Assembly: GCA_017304675.1 (NCBI GenBank) | Contig: JAFKLS010000019.1 | Coordinates: 1 to 64,000, forward strand | Direction of reading: 5' to 3' | DNA length: 64,000 bases | Source: Sphingobacteriia bacterium | Lineage (GTDB): Bacteria > Bacteroidota > Bacteroidia > Chitinophagales > Chitinophagaceae | Shown here: piece after piece, positions 27,363 to 36,425 of the stretch | How the letters are laid out: every line of letters starts with the position of its first letter | How positions within the stretch are numbered: position 1 is the stretch's first letter | Notes under the pieces: model-generated | Seen by the model: the letters and a program-made list of their open reading frames with translations, nothing else | What the model was told of the DNA's origin: nothing | The model's database searches: none | Program-made: the position numbers and the translations under genes

Positions 27363-27710
27363 TTATTTGTTAGTTGCAGGTTGTTGTAAAGGCACGGTAT
27401 TGGCAGGTGCTGCCTGTTGAGGGGCAGGTGCACTTTGGGTGGTATTTACCTTATTTATAATAGAAGTATCGGGTCCTTTACTGCTGCCTTTAAAAATAAG
27501 GGTTGAAAACAGTGATAGTAAAACAATAATACCGGCAAACATCCAGGTACCTTTTTCTAAAACATCGGTGGTTTGTTTCACACCCATAAACTGGTTGCTG
27601 ATGCCACCAACATTGCCGGCTAAACCACCGCCTTTAGGGTTTTGTACCAATACAATAAAACCTAAACCTACACAGGCCACCACAATTAAGATCACAAATA
27701 AGATAGTCAT
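27363..27710 (-). CDS. secG: Protein translocase subunit SecG
   Basis: A 115-residue SecG with two transmembrane helices (about 2-22 and 55-75) and the conserved loop VLVQNPKGGGLAG between them. It supports SecYEG-driven export. A Pro/Ala/Gln-rich low-complexity tail follows residue 85. It begins one base after the stop of the TPR-like gene. Confidence 0.92.
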   Translation of the reverse strand: MTILFVILIVVACVGLGFIVLVQNPKGGGLAGNVGGISNQFMGVKQTTDVLEKGTWMFAGIIVLLSLFSTLIFKGSSKGPDTSIINKVNTTQSAPAPQQAAPANTVPLQQPATNK

Positions 27711-27711
27711 G

Positions 27712-28767
27712 TTATATTCCTTTTAATTCTTGAATTTTAGCGGCAAAGTAAGCAGATTTTTCAGGATCTAAAAAACTTAATTTAATGTATAACTGAACAG
27801 CTTTATCAACCTTACCTTGTTTAACAAAAACATCTGCCATGGTTTCTGTAATAATTTCTTTTGATTCGTTAGAAGTTTGCGCTATACCCTGAATGGCATT
27901 TTCTAATTCCGGATCGGTTCCAAGATCTGTTGGGTTAGAGCCGCTTTTCTTTAATATCTTCAACCAGTCTGTAAACTTCATTAATTGCTGGGTAAGCTTA
28001 TCCTGCGGTTGTTTGGTATAATCAAATTTAATGCCCTGCGAAGCGAAATAATCAATTGTATATAATGGTTCCGATTCGTAATCCAGTTTTTCTGTTTGCT
28101 GAACCGGTTTTTTAAAATCTGCCATCTGGTTAGACAGTACAGACGATAATTTCTCAGCCTGCTTTTCCTCCAGTGCGGCAATATTGTCTGGATGATTAAA
28201 ATGTTCTTCATCCGCCTCCTCTTCAGGTAACTCTTCCGGCGTATCGGGCTTATTATTAAAAAAAGAAGTGTAATTGGGCAGCGTGGTTCCTGCAGTAATA
28301 ATATTCGAATTGTTTTTCGCAGCCGGAGCTGCATCAATTTTTTGTAATAATTCTTTTACAGATTCTACTGTAGGTATATCGTTAGGCTTTGTTGTAGAAG
28401 GGATTATTTCGGTAACAACAGGCGTTTGGCCTGTTATAGCTTCTGTTGCGGGCGAAACAACAGGCTGTTCACTAATTACAGGATTAACGGGTGTTGTTTC
28501 TATAAATGTAAAATGTGGTTCCTGCACTTTACCGTTGAGTAACCCATGTTCTATCCAAACAGGATTATTTGTATATAAAGCGGCTCTTTGAATTTGCTGT
28601 GCAGCCTGGTAACTGTTCTCTGATTTAAGTTTGGCAGCCAAAATAAATTGAACAGGGGAGAAGTAAGGGTATTTATTGGTGTAGGCTATAAGCGATTCTT
28701 CACTTACAGACTGTAAATCTTGCTGTTGTGTTAAATGATATAAAGACTTATATAATGCAGCATTCAT
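27712..28767 (-). CDS. TPR-like protein of unknown function in the lptE-secG operon
   Basis: A 351-residue protein without signal peptide. The first 75 residues are helical (SLIAYTNKYPYFSPVQFILAAKL pattern), the middle (about 85-200) is Pro/Glu/Thr-rich and likely disordered, and the end (about 300-345) has one TPR-like helix pair (QGKVDKAVQLYIKLSFLDP). A protein of this shape commonly lies between lptE and secG in Bacteroidota genomes, but its role is not established. It is in tight contact with both neighbours (20 bases to lptE, 1 base to secG), so it is part of the operon. Confidence 0.75.
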   Translation of the reverse strand: MNAALYKSLYHLTQQQDLQSVSEESLIAYTNKYPYFSPVQFILAAKLKSENSYQAAQQIQRAALYTNNPVWIEHGLLNGKVQEPHFTFIETTPVNPVISEQPVVSPATEAITGQTPVVTEIIPSTTKPNDIPTVESVKELLQKIDAAPAAKNNSNIITAGTTLPNYTSFFNNKPDTPEELPEEEADEEHFNHPDNIAALEEKQAEKLSSVLSNQMADFKKPVQQTEKLDYESEPLYTIDYFASQGIKFDYTKQPQDKLTQQLMKFTDWLKILKKSGSNPTDLGTDPELENAIQGIAQTSNESKEIITETMADVFVKQGKVDKAVQLYIKLSFLDPEKSAYFAAKIQELKGI

Positions 28768-28787
28768 TCTGTGAAAATAATAATTGC

Positions 28788-29387
28788 TTACCAGTTTGAA
28801 AAAATATGATTGAAAATTTCATCCGTTAAGTTACGAAGAATTTCATCTTCTAACTGCGTTTGCGCCTGATCTAAAGAAAGGCTGGCCGCAAAATCAAAAT
28901 TTCGGGTAACATCAAATTCCTGTTCCTTGTTTTCTACATTATTTTTAATAATAACATGAACAGTTACCGTTAAACGGTTTGCCGTAGCCTGTTGAGTGGT
29001 AATAGCAGCGGTAGATACGGAATAATCAGTTATGGTGCTGTTTACTACAATATGAGCATCATCGCTGTTGGTTCTGATGAGTTTGGTAGAGCTGGCAATT
29101 TTTTGTTGCAATTTATCTGTAAGCTTGGGGCTCAGTTGCGGGTTAACGAACCTTGCTCTGTTTTCAACAAATTTTATATTAATTGTTTTGATCTTGGAAT
29201 AATCTATCATAGTATCTCTGAAGGTATAGATGCCGCAAGATGAGTTGAACAGTACGAAGAGTATAAGGCAACACAAAAAACGAAAACTGAGAAAAGAGGA
29301 ATCCCTCTCAAGGCTTTTTGTATATAATCGGGTTATCGTTAAACTTCTTTTCATTGGTAATTGTACATTGTTCATGATCATTTTCAT
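28788..29387 (-). CDS. lptE: LptE-like LPS-assembly lipoprotein
   Basis: A 199-residue lipoprotein of the LptE family, expected to plug the LptD barrel that delivers LPS to the outer membrane. The lipobox is FNSSC (Cys about residue 51), then GIYTF and the LptE-like beta-alpha fold with a C-terminal amphipathic helix. About 30 residues precede the hydrophobic signal core, which is long for a lipoprotein. The ATG at 29387 is nevertheless supported because it lies one base after the stop codon of the upstream gene; a downstream start is possible. Confidence 0.83.
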   Translation of the reverse strand: MKMIMNNVQLPMKRSLTITRLYTKSLERDSSFLSFRFLCCLILFVLFNSSCGIYTFRDTMIDYSKIKTINIKFVENRARFVNPQLSPKLTDKLQQKIASSTKLIRTNSDDAHIVVNSTITDYSVSTAAITTQQATANRLTVTVHVIIKNNVENKEQEFDVTRNFDFAASLSLDQAQTQLEDEILRNLTDEIFNHIFSNW

Positions 29388-29388
29388 T

Positions 29389-30678
29389 CTACAGATCTTC
29401 TATATCGTATTCTTTTAACTTCCTGTATAAAGTTCTTTCACTAATACCCAAATCAGCACTTGCATCTTTTCTTTTGCTTTTATGTTTCTTCAGTGCTTTA
29501 ATGATCAGTTCTTTTTCTTTATCCATAATGTTTAAAGATTCTTCCACTTCTTCATGATGATGAATCTCATCATTATTCAATATCACCGGCTGGGCATTAT
29601 GAACAGGATAATTCTGTATAATGGCAGGCTGTGTTGTATTGTTGTTATGGTGCATAACAGGGGCTTGTAATTCGTTTCCGTTTATTACCGCAAATTCATT
29701 TAGCAGCGATTCTTTTGTAAAATGAGCTGCATTGCCTGCAAGAGAGGGGTTTTGTAAAATTTCAAGAAACATTTTCTTTAATTCTGTAACGTCTTTCTTC
29801 ATATCGAAGAATAGCTTATACAAAATTTCCCTTTCGTTGGCGAAATCACCGGAAGAATGTGTACCACCTGCTAAAACAGGCATTCTGTTAATATTGTTTT
29901 TTTCAGGTAAAAAAGCTTTTAACTGGGTTGCGTTTAAAACCGGGGTAGTGCTTAACACCGAGATTTGTTCTGCAAGGTTTTTCAGTTCACGTACATTGCC
30001 GGGGAAGGGATAGTTGATCAGAATATTTTTTGCTTCTTCCTCTAACTGTACGGGATTGGTTTTATAACGTTCTGAAAAATCTACCACAAATTTCCTGAAT
30101 AATAATACAATGTCTTCTTTCCTGTCTCTTAAAGCAGGAACACGTATGGGAACAGTACTTAACCTATAATACAGATCTTCCCTGAACCTGCCTTTACCTG
30201 CAAATTCTATCAGTTCTTTATTGGTGGCGGCAATAACGCGAACATCTGTTTTCTGAACTTTAGATGATCCTACTCTTATAAACTCTCCTGTTTCTAACAC
30301 GCGCAACAGGCGAGCCTGTGTACCTAATGGCATTTCTCCTATCTCATCTAAGAAAATGGTTCCGCCATTAACGGTTTCAAAATAACCTTTTCGGCTGTCA
30401 ACAGCACCGGTAAATGCTCCTTTTTCATGGCCGAATAATTCAGAATCTATTGTGCCTTCGGGTATGGCTCCGCAGTTAACGGCTATAAACGGGTTATGTT
30501 TCCTGGCCGATAAGGAATGAATAATCTGAGAAAATACTTCTTTACCTACACCACTTTCACCAACGATTAAAACCGTTAAATCTGTGGCTGCTACCTGTAC
30601 GGCGGTATTCAATGCATGATTTAATGCAGGAGAATTGCCAATTATGCCAAACCTGTTTTTTATACTCTGTAATTCCAT
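29389..30678 (-). CDS. Sigma54-dependent transcriptional activator without a sensory domain
   Basis: A 429-residue AAA+ enhancer-binding protein. Walker A GESGVGKE (40-47), the sigma54-contacting loop GAFTGA (87-92) and Walker B TIFLDE (107-112) are intact, so it should activate RpoN promoters. There is no receiver, GAF or PAS domain in front of the ATPase, which starts at residue 1. After the AAA+ part comes an Asn/His-rich spacer (about 265-385) and a Fis-type helix-turn-helix (DLGISERTLYRKLKEY). It lies between miaB and lptE, an arrangement that recurs in Bacteroidota. Confidence 0.92.
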   Translation of the reverse strand: MELQSIKNRFGIIGNSPALNHALNTAVQVAATDLTVLIVGESGVGKEVFSQIIHSLSARKHNPFIAVNCGAIPEGTIDSELFGHEKGAFTGAVDSRKGYFETVNGGTIFLDEIGEMPLGTQARLLRVLETGEFIRVGSSKVQKTDVRVIAATNKELIEFAGKGRFREDLYYRLSTVPIRVPALRDRKEDIVLLFRKFVVDFSERYKTNPVQLEEEAKNILINYPFPGNVRELKNLAEQISVLSTTPVLNATQLKAFLPEKNNINRMPVLAGGTHSSGDFANEREILYKLFFDMKKDVTELKKMFLEILQNPSLAGNAAHFTKESLLNEFAVINGNELQAPVMHHNNNTTQPAIIQNYPVHNAQPVILNNDEIHHHEEVEESLNIMDKEKELIIKALKKHKSKRKDASADLGISERTLYRKLKEYDIEDL

Positions 30679-30769
30679 CGTTCTGCCTCCTTATCTCTGT
30701 TCAAATTTTTTTACCTTTTTTGTAGGTTAATATGAAACGAAATAATTTTTAAAAAAGTGCTAAACAAAC

Positions 30770-32194
30770 TTAGTTTATTATTTCTCCAATCAGAGTTGCC
30801 TGTGTGCAATCATTTACTTTTACCTGCACGTAATCTCCCGGTTGCAGTGTATAATCTTTTTTAGGAAAGATGATTACTTTGTTTTGAGAATTTCTTCCAT
30901 ACCAGTCAAACTCACTGCGTTTACTATTGCCTTCTATTAAAACTTTGAATGTTTTGCCCAGGTCTTTAAGGTTGCTTTCCTTAGACAGCTTGTTCTGCAC
31001 TTCAATAATCTCCTGTAGTCTTCTTTTCTTAATATCTTCAGGTATATCGTCCTCGTACCTTCTTTCTGCCAGGGTACCCGGGCGCTCAGAGTAAAAAAAC
31101 ATATAACTCATATCGTATTTAGAATACTCCATAGCACTTAAAGTATCCCGGTGTTCTGCTTCTGTTTCTGTGCAAAAACCTGCAATAATATCGCTGCTGA
31201 TGCCACAGTCGGGCATAATTTCCCTGATGCGGTCAACTTTAGCGAGGTACCATTCTCTTGTATAAGTACGATTCATTAACTGTAATACTCTTGTATTGCC
31301 ACTCTGAATAGGCAGGTGAATATACCTGCAAATATTTTCATGTGCGGCCATCGTATGCAGTACTTCGTCTGTAATATCTTTAGGATGAGAAGTGCTGAAA
31401 CGAACTCTCAGGGTAGGAGATACCAATGCAACTTTCTCTAATAATTTGGCAAAAGTTATCACTTCATCTTTTTGCTCATCTACCCAATAGTAGCTATCTA
31501 CATTTTGCCCCAATAATGTAACTTCTTTAAAGCCCCTGCTAAATAAATCCTCTGCCTCTGCAAGAATGGAATAAGCATCTCTGCTTCTTTCCCTGCCCCT
31601 TGTAAAGGGAACAACACAAAAACTGCACATATTATTGCAACCTCGCATAATGGAAATAAAAGCAGTAATGCCATTACTGTCTAAACGAACAGGAGAAATA
31701 TCTGCATACGTTTCGTCTCTGCTTAATAAAACATTCACGGCTTTCTGGCCTGTTTCTGCCTCTTCTATCAGCATCGGCAGGCTTCTGTATGCATCGGGGC
31801 CCACCACAAGGTCTACCAGTTTTTCTTCTTCCAGTAATTTGGCTTTTAAACGCTCCGCCATGCATCCCAGAACACCAATAAGCAGTCCGGGCTTACTTTC
31901 TTTAACTTTTCTGAATTCTGTTAAACGTTTACGTACTGTTTGTTCTGCTTTTTCCCGTATAGAGCAGGTATTTAACAATACCAGGTCTGCTTCCAGAAAA
32001 TTCCTTGTTGCACCAAAGCCTTCGTTATTTAAAATAGAGGCTACAATTTCACTATCGCTAAAATTCATCTGGCACCCGTAGCTTTCAATATAAAAACGCT
32101 TTTTGTATTGATTGGGGTCGGCTTCAAAAGGAGCATAAGCTTCTCCCTGCCTTTTTTCGTCGTGTGTTTTATTGAGTAAGTCCTGCATTTCCAT
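30770..32194 (-). CDS. miaB: tRNA-2-methylthio-N6-dimethylallyladenosine synthase MiaB
   Basis: A 474-residue radical SAM methylthiotransferase that adds the 2-methylthio group to i6A37 of tRNAs. Three parts are present: the UPF0004 domain with its three Cys ([30 protein letters not shown]), the radical SAM core with [13 protein letters not shown] (CxxxCxxC), and the C-terminal TRAM domain (about 410-472). The length is normal. A TACTTTTG motif on its strand (complement of 32215-32222) could be its promoter. Confidence 0.95.
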   Translation of the reverse strand: MEMQDLLNKTHDEKRQGEAYAPFEADPNQYKKRFYIESYGCQMNFSDSEIVASILNNEGFGATRNFLEADLVLLNTCSIREKAEQTVRKRLTEFRKVKESKPGLLIGVLGCMAERLKAKLLEEEKLVDLVVGPDAYRSLPMLIEEAETGQKAVNVLLSRDETYADISPVRLDSNGITAFISIMRGCNNMCSFCVVPFTRGRERSRDAYSILAEAEDLFSRGFKEVTLLGQNVDSYYWVDEQKDEVITFAKLLEKVALVSPTLRVRFSTSHPKDITDEVLHTMAAHENICRYIHLPIQSGNTRVLQLMNRTYTREWYLAKVDRIREIMPDCGISSDIIAGFCTETEAEHRDTLSAMEYSKYDMSYMFFYSERPGTLAERRYEDDIPEDIKKRRLQEIIEVQNKLSKESNLKDLGKTFKVLIEGNSKRSEFDWYGRNSQNKVIIFPKKDYTLQPGDYVQVKVNDCTQATLIGEIIN

Positions 32195-32303
32195 AAAATG
32201 TGTAAATCAGTCGGCAAAAGTAACTAAAATACTTTACTCTAGTGCCGTTTTGGCAGCAGTTAACTGTTCTTTTATGGAAAGATTGTAATCGTTTTAACTA
32301 TTA

Positions 32304-32678
32304 TCATTTAGCAGATTGGGCCAGCCAATCTAAAATAATTGTTTTAGCCACCGGCCATTGTGCGTTGATCTGTTGAAAATATTGCGGAATGATCTGCAGG
32401 TTTTGTTCATTACGGGCAAACAGTTCTATATCTCTTACTAACTCGTAGTGGTTATTTATTTTAATAACAGAAAGGCTCGATTTGGCAGAATGTGCCGCCT
32501 TATATACCATTTCCCAGTTTTTTTCATTCATTCCCTTTTCTATAGAAGCAATGGTATTGGGAAGGATATTTAAAAAAGTTTGAATTACGGGCTCATAATG
32601 GGTATAGTCTTCTCCCAATAATTCCTGCATAGGCGTAAAATCAACAGTAACATTGTCTTTTGAACAAATTAATTCCAT
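32304..32678 (-). CDS. Stand-alone histidine phosphotransfer (Hpt) protein
   Basis: A 124-residue helical protein with the Hpt phosphorylation motif AHSAKSSLSVI (HxxKSS; the acceptor His lies near residue 68) in a four-helix bundle pattern. Hpt proteins pass phosphate between receiver domains in multistep relays. No kinase is adjacent on this strand; the hybrid kinase at 37.2 kb ends in a receiver and lacks its own Hpt, making it one possible partner. Confidence 0.82.
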   Translation of the reverse strand: MELICSKDNVTVDFTPMQELLGEDYTHYEPVIQTFLNILPNTIASIEKGMNEKNWEMVYKAAHSAKSSLSVIKINNHYELVRDIELFARNEQNLQIIPQYFQQINAQWPVAKTIILDWLAQSAK

Positions 32679-32737
32679 TTTAAAATTTGTTTAACGGTAA
32701 CTCCGTTTTTTAGGAGAGTGAATCTTTTTGTAAAAAT

Positions 32738-32745
32738 TATCTTTG
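32738..32745 (+). promoter_or_regulatory. Predicted -7 element for the DUF3078 gene
   Basis: TATCTTTG fits TAnnTTTG exactly and ends 20 bases before the ATG at 32766. Confidence 0.45.
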
Positions 32746-32765
32746 CAGCCGAAAAATAAGAAAAG

Positions 32766-33734
32766 ATGCGCAAAAAACTATGTATGGCTTTATTGGCCGG
32801 GCTGGCTATAAGCAGTGCTTACGCTCAGGATCCTGTGGTAAGTTCTCTAAGAAAAGAAACAACCAAAGAAATTAAAAAAGAAGCCGATACCATTAAATAT
32901 TTATGGAAAAGAGGAGGGTTAATTAATGCTAATTTTTCTCAGGGATCTTTAAGTAACTGGGCTGCAGGTGGAGATAATTTTTCCATGTCTATCACTTCTT
33001 ATTTTAACTATTTTCTATACTATCAGAAAGACAGGCATTCGTGGGATAATAACCTGGATGTGAACCTTGGCTTTGTACAAACTACCAGCGGCGGAGGCAG
33101 AAAGAATGATGACCGGTTCGATTTTTTATCGAAATATGGATATAAATTAGATTCTTCCAAATGGTACCTTTCAGGGTTGTTTAACTTTCGTTCGCAGTTC
33201 TTTGACGGATACACCTATTCTTCAGGCAACCCGGATTTTGCATCTACTTTCCTGGCTCCGGCCTATTTAACAATGGCGGTTGGTTTTGATTATAAACCCA
33301 ACCCCGATTTATCTATATTCACTTCTCCAATAACTTCAAGAACAGTGTTTGTTCTGAACGGTTATTTATCTAACAAAGGGGCTTACGGTGTTGATACAGG
33401 TCGTAATGTAAAGTTTGAACTGGGTGCGTACATGTCTGTAAACTATAAGAAAAATATTGCAACAGGCATTGTGTATAAAAGCAGGTTAGATATGTTCTCT
33501 AATTATTTAAAAGATCCGCAGAACATTAATTTTTATATGACCAATCTCCTGGCTTTTAAAATAAACAGGTATTTTTCCGCTACATATAGTCTCGATCTGA
33601 TTTATGATGATAATGTAAGGCAATTCGGGCCTAATGGCACATCACCTGCTTTGCAAGCCAAAAGCATTATTGGGATAGGCTTTTTAAAACCTTTAGCTCC
33701 TGTACGAAGGTTAACAAAACCGATCAATACATAA
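32766..33734 (+). CDS. DUF3078 outer-membrane-type protein
   Basis: A 322-residue exported protein (signal peptide ending in SSAYAQ, about residue 20). From about residue 50 it follows the DUF3078 pattern: WKRGGLINANFSQGSLSNW, the aromatic strand SYFNYFLYYQK, then repeated amphipathic strands typical of an outer-membrane barrel. The family is found in Bacteroidota and its function is unknown. The neighbours do not suggest a role. A terminator follows the stop. Confidence 0.85.
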   Translation: MRKKLCMALLAGLAISSAYAQDPVVSSLRKETTKEIKKEADTIKYLWKRGGLINANFSQGSLSNWAAGGDNFSMSITSYFNYFLYYQKDRHSWDNNLDVNLGFVQTTSGGGRKNDDRFDFLSKYGYKLDSSKWYLSGLFNFRSQFFDGYTYSSGNPDFASTFLAPAYLTMAVGFDYKPNPDLSIFTSPITSRTVFVLNGYLSNKGAYGVDTGRNVKFELGAYMSVNYKKNIATGIVYKSRLDMFSNYLKDPQNINFYMTNLLAFKINRYFSATYSLDLIYDDNVRQFGPNGTSPALQAKSIIGIGFLKPLAPVRRLTKPINT

Positions 33735-33744
33735 TTTTTAAATG

Positions 33745-33782
33745 AAAAGTGCAATGCTTAAATGGTGTTGCACTTTTTTTTG
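33745..33782 (+). terminator. Terminator after the DUF3078 gene
   Basis: AAAAGTGCAA / TTGCACTTTT with a 13-base loop is followed by further T. It lies between the convergent DUF3078 and purK genes. Confidence 0.8.
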
Positions 33783-33799
33783 ATGATTAATTTATTTTA

Positions 33800-34921
33800 T
33801 CAGGCGCTCACTACTTTTAAAGTATGTTTTATTTTATTGGCTTTATGTTTAAGGTCTTGGTAGTCTTTGCTCATAATGGTTACATGCCCCATTTTTCTAC
33901 CAGGTTTGGTTTGCTCTTTACCATATAAATGCACAAATGCATTTTCCATTTTCATTATTTCAGATAAACCCTCATATACCGCTTTCCCTGAATGGTTTTC
34001 GGCACCTAAAAGGTTTACAATGGCAGATGGTAAAATAGCCCCTGTATTACCTAATGGGTAATTAAGTATAACTCTCCAAAGCATATCATACTGGCTGCTG
34101 TAATTGGCTTCAATGGTGTGGTGGCCACTGTTATGTACCCGTGGGGCTGTTTCATTTACCAGTACTTCATCCTGTTCATCTAAAAACATTTCTACTGCAA
34201 AAAGACCGGGGCTTTGCATTTTTTTTACAACGGTTAAGGCAATGGCTTCTGCTTTCCATAAAATCTTTTCCGGGAGAATGGCAGGCGATAACTGGTAATC
34301 CAGCAAATTCAATATCGGATCAAACACCATCTCGGCAGGGGGATAAATGGCCGTTTCGCCTGTATTGTTCATGGCAACTATAAGAGCGATCTCTTTTTTA
34401 ATATTCACCTTTTTTTCTAGTACCGACGGTGCATTGAAGGCTTTGGGAATATCCTGCTCAGATAATATTATCTGAACTCCTTTACCATCGTAACCGCCTT
34501 CTCCAATTTTATGAACAGCGGGTAAAAGATGCAACTGACCGTACAAAGCATCAATATTTTCTGTAATGCAAAAAGGGCTGGTAGGTATTTGGTGTTGTTT
34601 GTAAAACTCTTTTTGCAAGATCTTGTTCTTAATGATTCTTATGGCTGAGGGACTGGGGTAAATTTTTACTCCTTCTGCTTCCAGTTTTTCCAATGCATCT
34701 ACATTTACATTTTCTATCTCAATGGTAAGCGCATCTACTTGTTTTCCGAAGCGATAAACGGTATCAAAGTCCCTGATATCACCTTTTATAAAGTGATGGC
34801 ACAAATGAGCGGCAGGGCATTGATCATCATTTTCCAAAACATAGGTTTCAACAACGTAATTGGCTGCGGCCTGTAACAACATCCTTCCTAACTGCCCGCC
34901 TCCTAATATTCCTACTTTCAT
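33800..34921 (-). CDS. purK: 5-(carboxyamino)imidazole ribonucleotide synthase
   Basis: A 373-residue ATP-grasp enzyme that carboxylates AIR to N5-CAIR in purine synthesis. It shows the N-terminal GILGGGQLGRML, the ATP-grasp part with GGYDGKGVQ, and the metal/ATP-binding VNETAPRVHNSGHHT. The ATG at 34921 gives the standard PurK start; an upstream ATG would add 23 residues with no homology. purE is often beside purK but is not seen in this window. Confidence 0.94.
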   Translation of the reverse strand: MKVGILGGGQLGRMLLQAAANYVVETYVLENDDQCPAAHLCHHFIKGDIRDFDTVYRFGKQVDALTIEIENVNVDALEKLEAEGVKIYPSPSAIRIIKNKILQKEFYKQHQIPTSPFCITENIDALYGQLHLLPAVHKIGEGGYDGKGVQIILSEQDIPKAFNAPSVLEKKVNIKKEIALIVAMNNTGETAIYPPAEMVFDPILNLLDYQLSPAILPEKILWKAEAIALTVVKKMQSPGLFAVEMFLDEQDEVLVNETAPRVHNSGHHTIEANYSSQYDMLWRVILNYPLGNTGAILPSAIVNLLGAENHSGKAVYEGLSEIMKMENAFVHLYGKEQTKPGRKMGHVTIMSKDYQDLKHKANKIKHTLKVVSA

Positions 34922-35039
34922 AATGTATAATATGGAACGAAGATAAACGGAAAGTAGAAAGTTATGTATTGAAAACGAAAAGTTGTTCATCTCATAACGC
35001 TACTAAGCAATACTGTAAAACATTTTAGCGCTCTTTTCT

Positions 35040-35047
35040 TATTTTTG
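35040..35047 (+). promoter_or_regulatory. Predicted -7 element upstream of hpd
   Basis: TATTTTTG fits TAnnTTTG. It lies 6 bases before a 31-codon reading frame and 156 bases before the hpd ATG. No clear -33 element was seen. Confidence 0.35.
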
Positions 35048-35053
35048 TTATCT

Positions 35054-35149
35054 ATGGTTCCGGATTATCCGCATAAAGTATTTTCTGACGAACGCTTCCA
35101 CTTTTGCCTGTTGATGGAGGCATTGGCTATGGATTCGGTATACTGCTGA
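35054..35149 (+). CDS. Candidate 31-codon upstream ORF before hpd
   Basis: An ATG-to-TGA frame of 31 codons lies between a promoter-like motif and hpd, with the same short motif-to-ATG distance seen at other genes here. Its product has three Phe, two Tyr and two His. It could be a leader peptide, a small protein or chance. I do not recognise it. Confidence 0.3.
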   Translation: MVPDYPHKVFSDERFHFCLLMEALAMDSVYC

Positions 35150-35203
35150 TTTTTCTCAGTGTTAATAAACTTACTATTTACCGAATCAAATTATATTCTT
35201 ATT

Positions 35204-36334
35204 ATGCAAACATCAGCTGTTTCAAATTCAATCAACACCCTTCAAACAGATTTCCTGCCATTGCAGGGAACCGATTATGTGGAATTTTATGTAGGTAATG
35301 CCAAACAGGCGGCACATTTTTATAAAACAGCCTTTGGGTTTCAGAGCCTGGCATATGCAGGCCCCGAAACCGGCGTAAAAGGCAAAGCCAGCTATGCTAT
35401 AAGACAAAATAAACTTACGTTCGTATTAACTACTCCTTTAACTACCGATAACGCAATTGCAGACCATGTGTACAAGCATGGCGACGGGGTTAAATTTCTG
35501 GCACTAAAAGTTGAGGACGCCACAGATGCCTGGCAGCAAACAACAAAACGGGGAGGCCGCAGCTATATGGAACCGCTTACAATGCAGGATGAGCATGGAG
35601 AGCTTGTTATGAGCGGCATTCATACCTATGGAGATACCGTACACTTGTTTATTGAGAGGAAAAATTATCAGGGGGTATTTATGCCTGGTTTTGTAAAATG
35701 GGAAAGCCAGTATAACCCTACAGAAACAGGGCTTTTATATGTAGACCATTGCGTTGGTAATGTTGGATGGAATCAAATGAACAAATGGGTTAAATTTTAT
35801 GAGGATGTAATGGGCTTCAGGAATATTTTAAGTTTTGATGATAAAGATATTTCTACAGAATATTCTGCTTTAATGAGCAAGGTAATGAGCAACGGAAACG
35901 GTTATGTAAAATTTCCAATTAACGAACCGGCAGAAGGTAAAAAGAAAAGCCAGGTAGAAGAATACCTGGATTTTTATAATGGGGAAGGTGTGCAACATGT
36001 TGCTATTGCAACTCATAATATTATTGAAACTGTTTCTGAACTGCAAAGAAGAGGCGTTGAGTTTTTAAAAGTGCCGGGATCTTATTATGATACTGTTTTA
36101 GACAGGGTTGGGCAAATTGATGAAAACCTGCAGCCATTAAAAGAACTGGGCATATTAATAGACAGAGATGATGAAGGTTATCTCTTACAGATATTCAGTA
36201 AACCTTTAGAAGACAGACCCACATTATTTTTTGAAATTATTCAACGCAAGGGGGCCAAAAGTTTTGGTAAAGGTAATTTTAAAGCCCTGTTTGAGGCGTT
36301 GGAAAGGGAGCAGGCCATCAGGGGTAATTTATAA
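35204..36334 (+). CDS. hpd: 4-hydroxyphenylpyruvate dioxygenase
   Basis: A 376-residue non-haem iron dioxygenase that turns 4-hydroxyphenylpyruvate into homogentisate in tyrosine breakdown. It has two vicinal-oxygen-chelate halves. The iron ligands are visible as His in VDHCVGNVGWN, His in GVQHVAIAT and Glu in LFFEIIQRKG. The ATG at 35204 is preferred because the longer frame adds residues without homology. Homogentisate dioxygenase and later genes are not in the window. Confidence 0.94.
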   Translation: MQTSAVSNSINTLQTDFLPLQGTDYVEFYVGNAKQAAHFYKTAFGFQSLAYAGPETGVKGKASYAIRQNKLTFVLTTPLTTDNAIADHVYKHGDGVKFLALKVEDATDAWQQTTKRGGRSYMEPLTMQDEHGELVMSGIHTYGDTVHLFIERKNYQGVFMPGFVKWESQYNPTETGLLYVDHCVGNVGWNQMNKWVKFYEDVMGFRNILSFDDKDISTEYSALMSKVMSNGNGYVKFPINEPAEGKKKSQVEEYLDFYNGEGVQHVAIATHNIIETVSELQRRGVEFLKVPGSYYDTVLDRVGQIDENLQPLKELGILIDRDDEGYLLQIFSKPLEDRPTLFFEIIQRKGAKSFGKGNFKALFEALEREQAIRGNL

Positions 36335-36361
36335 ATAATAAGCCTTTTGTAAATGCTTAGA

Positions 36362-36419
36362 AAAAATATCCTCTTATCAGTACACATCTTTAAGTACATA
36401 CTGATAATTGGATATTTTT
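36362..36419. repeat. Long imperfect inverted repeat before the L,D-transpeptidase gene
   Basis: Two 21-base arms (36362-36382 and 36399-36419) pair over 19 positions with one 2-base internal mismatch and a 16-base loop. The inner parts are TTATCAGTA / TACTGATAA and the outer parts AAAAATATCC-type / GGATATTTT. The 3' arm ends in a T-run, so it could terminate hpd, and it also overlaps the TATTTTTG promoter motif of the next gene. Confidence 0.75.
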
Positions 36420-36420
36420 G
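36413..36420 (+). promoter_or_regulatory. Predicted -7 element for the L,D-transpeptidase gene
   Basis: TATTTTTG fits TAnnTTTG and ends 5 bases before the ATG at 36426. It forms part of the 3' arm of the inverted repeat at 36362-36419. Confidence 0.4.
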
Positions 36421-36425
36421 TTGTT

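Noticed and set aside
31635..32081. 148-codon plus-strand frame inside miaB
   Set aside because: It is antisense to the conserved UPF0004/radical SAM region of miaB and has no promoter or recognisable domain.
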